Source of the DNA: Brenneria izadpanahii | GTDB taxonomy: Bacteria; Pseudomonadota; Gammaproteobacteria; Enterobacterales; Enterobacteriaceae | Reading direction: 5' to 3' | Assembly (NCBI RefSeq): GCF_017569925.1 | Contig: NZ_CP050854.1 | Coordinates: forward strand, 4,774,001-4,838,000 | DNA: 64,000 nucleotides | In this document: piece after piece, positions 60,362 to 64,000 of the stretch | Layout of the letters: the number at the start of each line of letters is the position of its first letter | Numbering within the stretch: position 1 is the stretch's first letter | Notes under the pieces: model-generated | Told to the model about the DNA's origin: nothing | Database searches by the model: none | The model's input: only the letters and a program-made list of their open reading frames with translations | Made by a program: the position numbers and the translations under genes

Positions 60362-61465
60362 TTATTGCGCTCTGCCCAAACACCGCTGACGGCGCTCATC
60401 GACCCGTTTGGCGAACCAGGCCGTCGTCAGCTTCCGGGTGATTTTGGGGCTTTCCAGCGTGATGCCCGGCAGGATTTCTCGCGGCGCTCTTCCGCCTGCG
60501 TTACGATCCGCCAACGCATAGACGCGTTCATATAATCCGGTTTTCTCAAAATCCAGCGTATCGCCCTTCTCCAACGCCCGACGGATCGCGCTGTCGCTCA
60601 TATCCAGTTTTTTCCCTAGCGAACGCACCGCCAGTTCGGTCGCGCCCGCTTTATCCGATCCGTAATTGATTAAATCGCCATCCAGCGCCAGAGAAATACC
60701 GCTCAGGCGGCTGACCGCCCGCTGAAACGCCGCATTGCGGCTGGCGTACCATCCGGCATTGAAATCCGCAAAGCGGTAAATCGACTGTGGATAATTGGCC
60801 GGATAGCCCAGCAGATGCATAATGCCGAAATACATCCCGCCGCGGCGGCTGAACACTTCACGGCGAACGGAGCCGTCTATCGTATATGGATAGCCTTTGG
60901 CGTTGGCTTCGGCAAAGGCGATGCTCACCTGCATCGGCCCGCCGGTATGCACCGGATTCAAACGCCCGAATAGTCTTTGCCCCATCGGTACCATCTCGAT
61001 GAAATCATCAAAGATGGCGCTTAATTCTTTCTCGCTACGCACTTTGTCCAGCCGTTCGCTGTAACTCTTGCCGTTAGGGGATTTGATCAGCAGCGCGGTA
61101 CGCACCAGAAAAACCGGGATATGCAGTTGCCCGGCGCGGCGCTCGATCTCCTGCCAGGCGATTTTCGATAACCCCGGCACCTGCGGATCGGCCTTGAACG
61201 TCGATTCCTGTTCGGTGACCGCCAGTACCGAACACAGGTTTTCATTGTTGGGCTCAAGGCCTTGCGCGGAAAACGCCGCGGCGATATCGGTCGCCCAGCC
61301 CTGACGATCGCTGACGTTGGCAGGCAACAATTTCAGCAACTGCGCGCGAACATCCGCCGGACGCGGCTCCGGCGTTTGAGAGGTTTTGTCGGCGCAGCCG
61401 GCCAATACGAATAAAGCAATCAAACACAGCGGACGAAACAGGGAGGAAGGACTCGTTTTCGGCAT
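60362..61465 (-). CDS. yaiW: Outer-membrane lipoprotein YaiW (DUF1615)
   Basis: A 367-residue DUF1615 protein (E. coli YaiW 364). The lipobox LAGC is seen with cysteine at residue 24 (FVLAGCADK), so it should be a lipoprotein. The domain contains EQESTFKADPQVPGL (about 91-105) and GGMYFGIMHLLGYPANY (about 208-224), a lytic-transglycosylase-like layout. In E. coli it affects peptide import through SbmA. It is convergent with cfa. Confidence 0.92.
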   Translation of the reverse strand: MPKTSPSSLFRPLCLIALFVLAGCADKTSQTPEPRPADVRAQLLKLLPANVSDRQGWATDIAAAFSAQGLEPNNENLCSVLAVTEQESTFKADPQVPGLSKIAWQEIERRAGQLHIPVFLVRTALLIKSPNGKSYSERLDKVRSEKELSAIFDDFIEMVPMGQRLFGRLNPVHTGGPMQVSIAFAEANAKGYPYTIDGSVRREVFSRRGGMYFGIMHLLGYPANYPQSIYRFADFNAGWYASRNAAFQRAVSRLSGISLALDGDLINYGSDKAGATELAVRSLGKKLDMSDSAIRRALEKGDTLDFEKTGLYERVYALADRNAGGRAPREILPGITLESPKITRKLTTAWFAKRVDERRQRCLGRAQ

Positions 61466-61590
61466 CTTATTTCAAATTAGCAACATATGGGTAGCCAAGA
61501 CGTTAACGCACCCAGAGTAGATGATCCAGTCTGGTGGTTGGCTTTTTCACCATCGATGACCGAGGCCGCTACACACGAAAAATAGCATCA
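61466..61590. other. Short gap upstream of yaiW
   Basis: Holds the yaiW promoter and junction with the IS1 scrap. Nothing further recognised. Confidence 0.35.
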
Positions 61591-61770
61591 CTGCAACATC
61601 TGACAGATAAGATTTTCACGCTGCGAATTGAGCGTCATAATCTTAATTTACGGCACCACATTAAACGTAACGCAAGGAAAACCCTCTGCTTTTCCTGTTC
61701 CTTTGCAATACATGAAAAAGTGATTGGGGCTTACATTGAAAAACACAATTACGACGTATTTGAGTCATAA
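61591..61770 (+). mobile_element. IS1-family transposase, 3' fragment
   Basis: The segment LQHLTDKIFTLRIERHNLNL, then RKTLCFSCSFAIHEKVIGAY and IEKHNY, is the C-terminal end of an IS1 InsB-type transposase (DDE domain end). About 60 codons remain. The rest of the element is missing upstream and no terminal repeat was found, so it is an inactive scrap. Confidence 0.8.
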
Positions 61771-61792
61771 CCCTTTTTAGCGGGCGTTAGCG

Positions 61793-62083
61793 CTATACGT
61801 TACGTTTCGACTGTATAATTGCCCGGAAGTCGGCAAAAAACTGGCTGACATCGTCGATTTCCACCTCTGGATGAAACGTCTGCATAAACGCATCGTCCAG
61901 TTCACCGGGATGCCGCGCCTCAAATTCATCCATTTCAGCAATCAGCGCGCACAGGAAACCCTCTGATGCATCGGCCAGGTAATATTCTACTTGCCCTTCA
62001 AAGGAGTCCGTGCCGGCAATAATGTCAATATCCTGATTGAAATAGGCTCCGATGAGATTGCTTAGTAATGGGTAATCATCCAT
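61793..62083 (-). CDS. cdiI: Contact-dependent inhibition immunity protein (CdiI family)
   Basis: A 96-residue acidic protein. YPLLSNLIGAYFNQDIDII (about residues 4-22) followed by a LIAEMDEFEARHPGELDDAF helix is the CdiI_2-type immunity pattern. These small proteins bind and neutralise the toxin tail of CdiA. It starts 7 bp after the stop of a toxin-tail remnant, the normal CdiA-CdiI arrangement, but there is no full cdiA or cdiB upstream. Confidence 0.75.
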   Translation of the reverse strand: MDDYPLLSNLIGAYFNQDIDIIAGTDSFEGQVEYYLADASEGFLCALIAEMDEFEARHPGELDDAFMQTFHPEVEIDDVSQFFADFRAIIQSKRNV

Positions 62084-62090
62084 ATAGTCA

Positions 62091-62345
62091 CTATGTAGGG
62101 TATGCGGTCAGAATATAATATGGCTTACCATGATACGTCTGGTATTCCAGCACGACTTTAAATGTGGATGTCCGCACAGTTTCCGTCGAGCCCCGACGAA
62201 TATAGATGCCAACGGGATAGTTTACAGCATGAGTAATGTCCAGCGGACGATGTGGATAGTGACTCGATAATCCCCCTACTTTTGCGAACCGCATTCCAAA
62301 AAGCGTTACAACCGTGCTGTAAATCCATCCAGCCTCTTTTGCGGC
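62091..62345 (-). pseudogene. Orphan CdiA C-terminal toxin tail, RNase A-like
   Basis: The frame opens right after a stop at about 62346-62348 and runs about 84 codons. It ends VGIYIRRGS, then FKVVLEYQTYHGKPYYILTA and YPT. The VVL...YYILTAYPT finish matches the RNase A-like toxin domain found at the end of CdiA and other polymorphic toxins. No signal or delivery domain is attached and the N-terminal toxin part is missing, so it is most likely a displaced and truncated module kept beside its immunity gene. Confidence 0.65.
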
Positions 62346-62396
62346 TTACGCCGTCCCGTTTCAACAACAGAAAGCGGGAACAGCCGTTGAGCATGG

Positions 62397-62819
62397 TTAT
62401 GACGGCGGATAAAACAGCATCCCCTGATAAGGCTTCTTCCGGCAGGCGGCCAGCCGCTGCCGGATATCCCCTACATGAATTTCCAGCTTATGGCCGTCGG
62501 GATCCAGAAAATAAAATGAATCCCCTTCGCTGCGGTTCACTTTCCACACGGTGACATTCACAGCGTCAAGGCGGGCGCAAAACACGGCAAAATCCCGCTG
62601 TTCGAGACTGAACGCATAGTGCGTATAGTCACTGCAATCCGCCGATAAACGCTGGCGGCTTTCATCGTAGGAAAGGCATAGCCATAGGTCGCCGCACGTC
62701 AGATACGCGCCGCTATCCCAGCGTGCATGCAGCGTCATCTGCAATACGTTTTGATAGAAATCCACACTGACCGTTAAATCGGTTACGGCTAACGTCAAAT
62801 GATTCAGGCCTTTAAGCAT
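62397..62819 (-). CDS. fosA: FosA-family glutathione transferase
   Basis: A 140-residue VOC-fold protein closely matching chromosomal Fos[49 protein letters not shown] (substrate and metal region), [15 protein letters not shown] (metal ligand Glu near 112). FosA opens the fosfomycin epoxide with glutathione. It lies alone just beyond the CdiI region, so it may be chromosomal or acquired. Key metal ligands (His7, His67-region, Glu113-region) are present by eye. Confidence 0.92.
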   Translation of the reverse strand: MLKGLNHLTLAVTDLTVSVDFYQNVLQMTLHARWDSGAYLTCGDLWLCLSYDESRQRLSADCSDYTHYAFSLEQRDFAVFCARLDAVNVTVWKVNRSEGDSFYFLDPDGHKLEIHVGDIRQRLAACRKKPYQGMLFYPPS

Positions 62820-63010
62820 AGGGGCACCTTACGAAGATTCGACACGGGTTATTAGCTTACCAAGTTCTTCATCGCAGGATATTACGACTATTCCTTCCGG
62901 GTAAAAAACGCCAAAATACCATACGGTTATCCAAACCATCGGCATAACAAAAAGCATAATTTATCTATTACACTGAACAGGTTGTCTCATCTTTAACAAG
63001 GAGGTACGGT
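62820..63010. other. Divergent promoter gap
   Basis: About 190 bp between fosA and the membrane protein gene. The AAGGAGG ribosome site of the latter ends at about 63005. No other feature. Confidence 0.4.
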
Positions 63011-64000
63011 ATGACAATTGAAATTGAAGAAAAAAACGCCGAGCTTGTTACCACGGCGAAAAAACTTTTACCCCTGGTATTCAAGTCTTCATTATCCATA
63101 ACGGTGTGTTCTGTTTTCGTTATCTGGTTTTATCTTTCTACATTAGGCCGGCTGGATGTGTTCGTAGAGGCCATTGGATTTGCTACGTTATTAGGTATCG
63201 TGTTCGGCTTTACTATCGTAGCGTTTGCTGTGATCTGCATCTTGATATTTATATCATCGCTTATGCTCGTGAGCATTGTTACCGGATACGAAAACACAAT
63301 ATGTAATTATTCACTTTTGAAACATAACATTATCAGAATTTGTCTGTTAAACGGCTATTTATTCGGTCCAATAGTTATCGGTTTCTTTTACCTGTATGAT
63401 TTAGCGGGAAAAAATGGGGTTTATTTTTTCTTGGCTGGCTCTGCCCTGATAATTATAGTTTCTTATTTAGCAACCTATTTTCTTTTTCATCGGTCTCAAT
63501 ATAATCGCAACAACCACACCAACCTCAATAGCGCCCCTCTATTGAATATTCTGATGCCGCTGTCCCTTATCATTCCCGCACTGACACAAATCATCCCACT
63601 TTCTCTCTTACTATCAAAAATCAGTTTTCAAGCACAGGATGGCGATCTTGAACAAGGGGTTTCGACTGCAATAATCTCTATTATTTTCGCGATAATTTCA
63701 TTTTTACCCGGCATACTTTTCATTAGCGGATTTAAGAAAGGCAATTTGCTGAAAAGCACAATATTAGCCTTCATGATCATTCCCTTCTGCATTATATTAT
63801 TAACTTTCTTTATTCCCATCCTACCATTGATGATCACCAATATGGCGATGAACCTGGCGGGTATTGCCGACTGGCGCACCCATCAGTACACAATGAGAAA
63901 CGAGGTTTACCCACACAGTATGTTTCCCGGCCAACAGTGGAACACACGCTATTACTCTGACATCCCCGACCGCTTTTTCATCACCGGTATTGCCATGTTT
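63011..64000 (+). CDS. Multispanning membrane protein, cut by the window end
   Basis: An ATG at 63011 with AGGAGG 5-7 bp upstream opens a frame that stays open to base 64000 (330 codons seen, no stop). The protein is very hydrophobic. A short charged N-terminus (MTIEIEEKNAELVTTAKKLL) is followed by about seven to eight predicted membrane helices to about residue 285, then a soluble stretch with ADWRTHQYTMRNEVYP and a tail. The DNA is AT-rich relative to fosA. No family is recognised. Context to the right is outside the window. Confidence 0.75.
   Translation, partial: MTIEIEEKNAELVTTAKKLLPLVFKSSLSITVCSVFVIWFYLSTLGRLDVFVEAIGFATLLGIVFGFTIVAFAVICILIFISSLMLVSIVTGYENTICNYSLLKHNIIRICLLNGYLFGPIVIGFFYLYDLAGKNGVYFFLAGSALIIIVSYLATYFLFHRSQYNRNNHTNLNSAPLLNILMPLSLIIPALTQIIPLSLLLSKISFQAQDGDLEQGVSTAIISIIFAIISFLPGILFISGFKKGNLLKSTILAFMIIPFCIILLTFFIPILPLMITNMAMNLAGIADWRTHQYTMRNEVYPHSMFPGQQWNTRYYSDIPDRFFITGIAMF

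Overview
The window is about 54% GC enterobacterial chromosome carrying a large foreign block next to a tRNA-Leu gene. The left part keeps the enterobacterial order seen around E. coli leuX (nrdD-nrdG, valS-holC-pepA-lptF-lptG, tRNA-Leu). The plasmid-type sucrose regulon (scrKYABR), an exbB with a long N-terminal region, Pectobacteriaceae-like dispersed palindromic repeats and an AttM-type lactone hydrolase point to a plant-associated member of the Enterobacterales, most likely Pectobacteriaceae (Pectobacterium/Dickeya/Brenneria relatives). The genus cannot be fixed by eye.

Positions 1-26.5 kb are ordinary chromosome: the 3' end of anaerobic ribonucleotide reductase and its activase; yraR/yhbP-like genes; a YgiQ radical-SAM protein; a membrane-anchored bactofilin; the sucrose regulon with two matching ScrR-type operators; exbB-exbD with a Fur-box-like site; a three-gene TRAP transporter; valS-holC; and pepA divergent from lptF-lptG.

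Positions 26.5-50.9 kb are a P4-like (CP4-57-like) integrative island inserted at the 3' end of tRNA-Leu(CAA). Its left edge has attL, integrase arm-type repeats and an intact P4-type integrase. Next is a translationally coupled five-gene defence operon, hsdR-hsdS-[AAA ATPase-HNH nuclease]-hsdM. This is a type I restriction system with a PtuAB/Septu-like pair inserted in it, and it is the most interesting system here. An AT-rich replication and regulation block follows: a YfjJ/Gp2-like protein, AlpA, an unknown protein, a 44-bp perfect palindrome that may be an origin, and a DUF3987/YfjI protein. The right half is a CP4-57-type set: a YaaW-like protein, a WYL regulator, two small secreted proteins, YfjQ, RadC/YfjY, YfjZ-YpjF toxin-antitoxin, a DUF4942 protein, an RHH-ParE toxin-antitoxin, unknowns, and a frameshifted HTH gene before attR.

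Positions 50.9-54.5 kb look like the decayed remains of a second element at the same tRNA. They hold an att-terminator layout copied from the first island, a truncated IS3-family element, an integrase fragment, and a yjhX-methyltransferase-yjhP cluster. In E. coli, yjhXQP lies in KpLE2, which is also next to leuX. Here the yjhQ antitoxin position holds a different methyltransferase.

Positions 54.5-64 kb are mixed accessory and chromosomal genes: a lactone hydrolase (AttM/AiiB family) bracketed by two copies of a dispersed palindromic repeat, yohJ-yohK, a PerC/ANR-like small regulator, an AraC regulator divergent from cfa, a yaiW lipoprotein, an IS1 transposase scrap, an orphan CdiA-CT/CdiI toxin-immunity tail, fosA, and a multispanning membrane protein cut by the window end.
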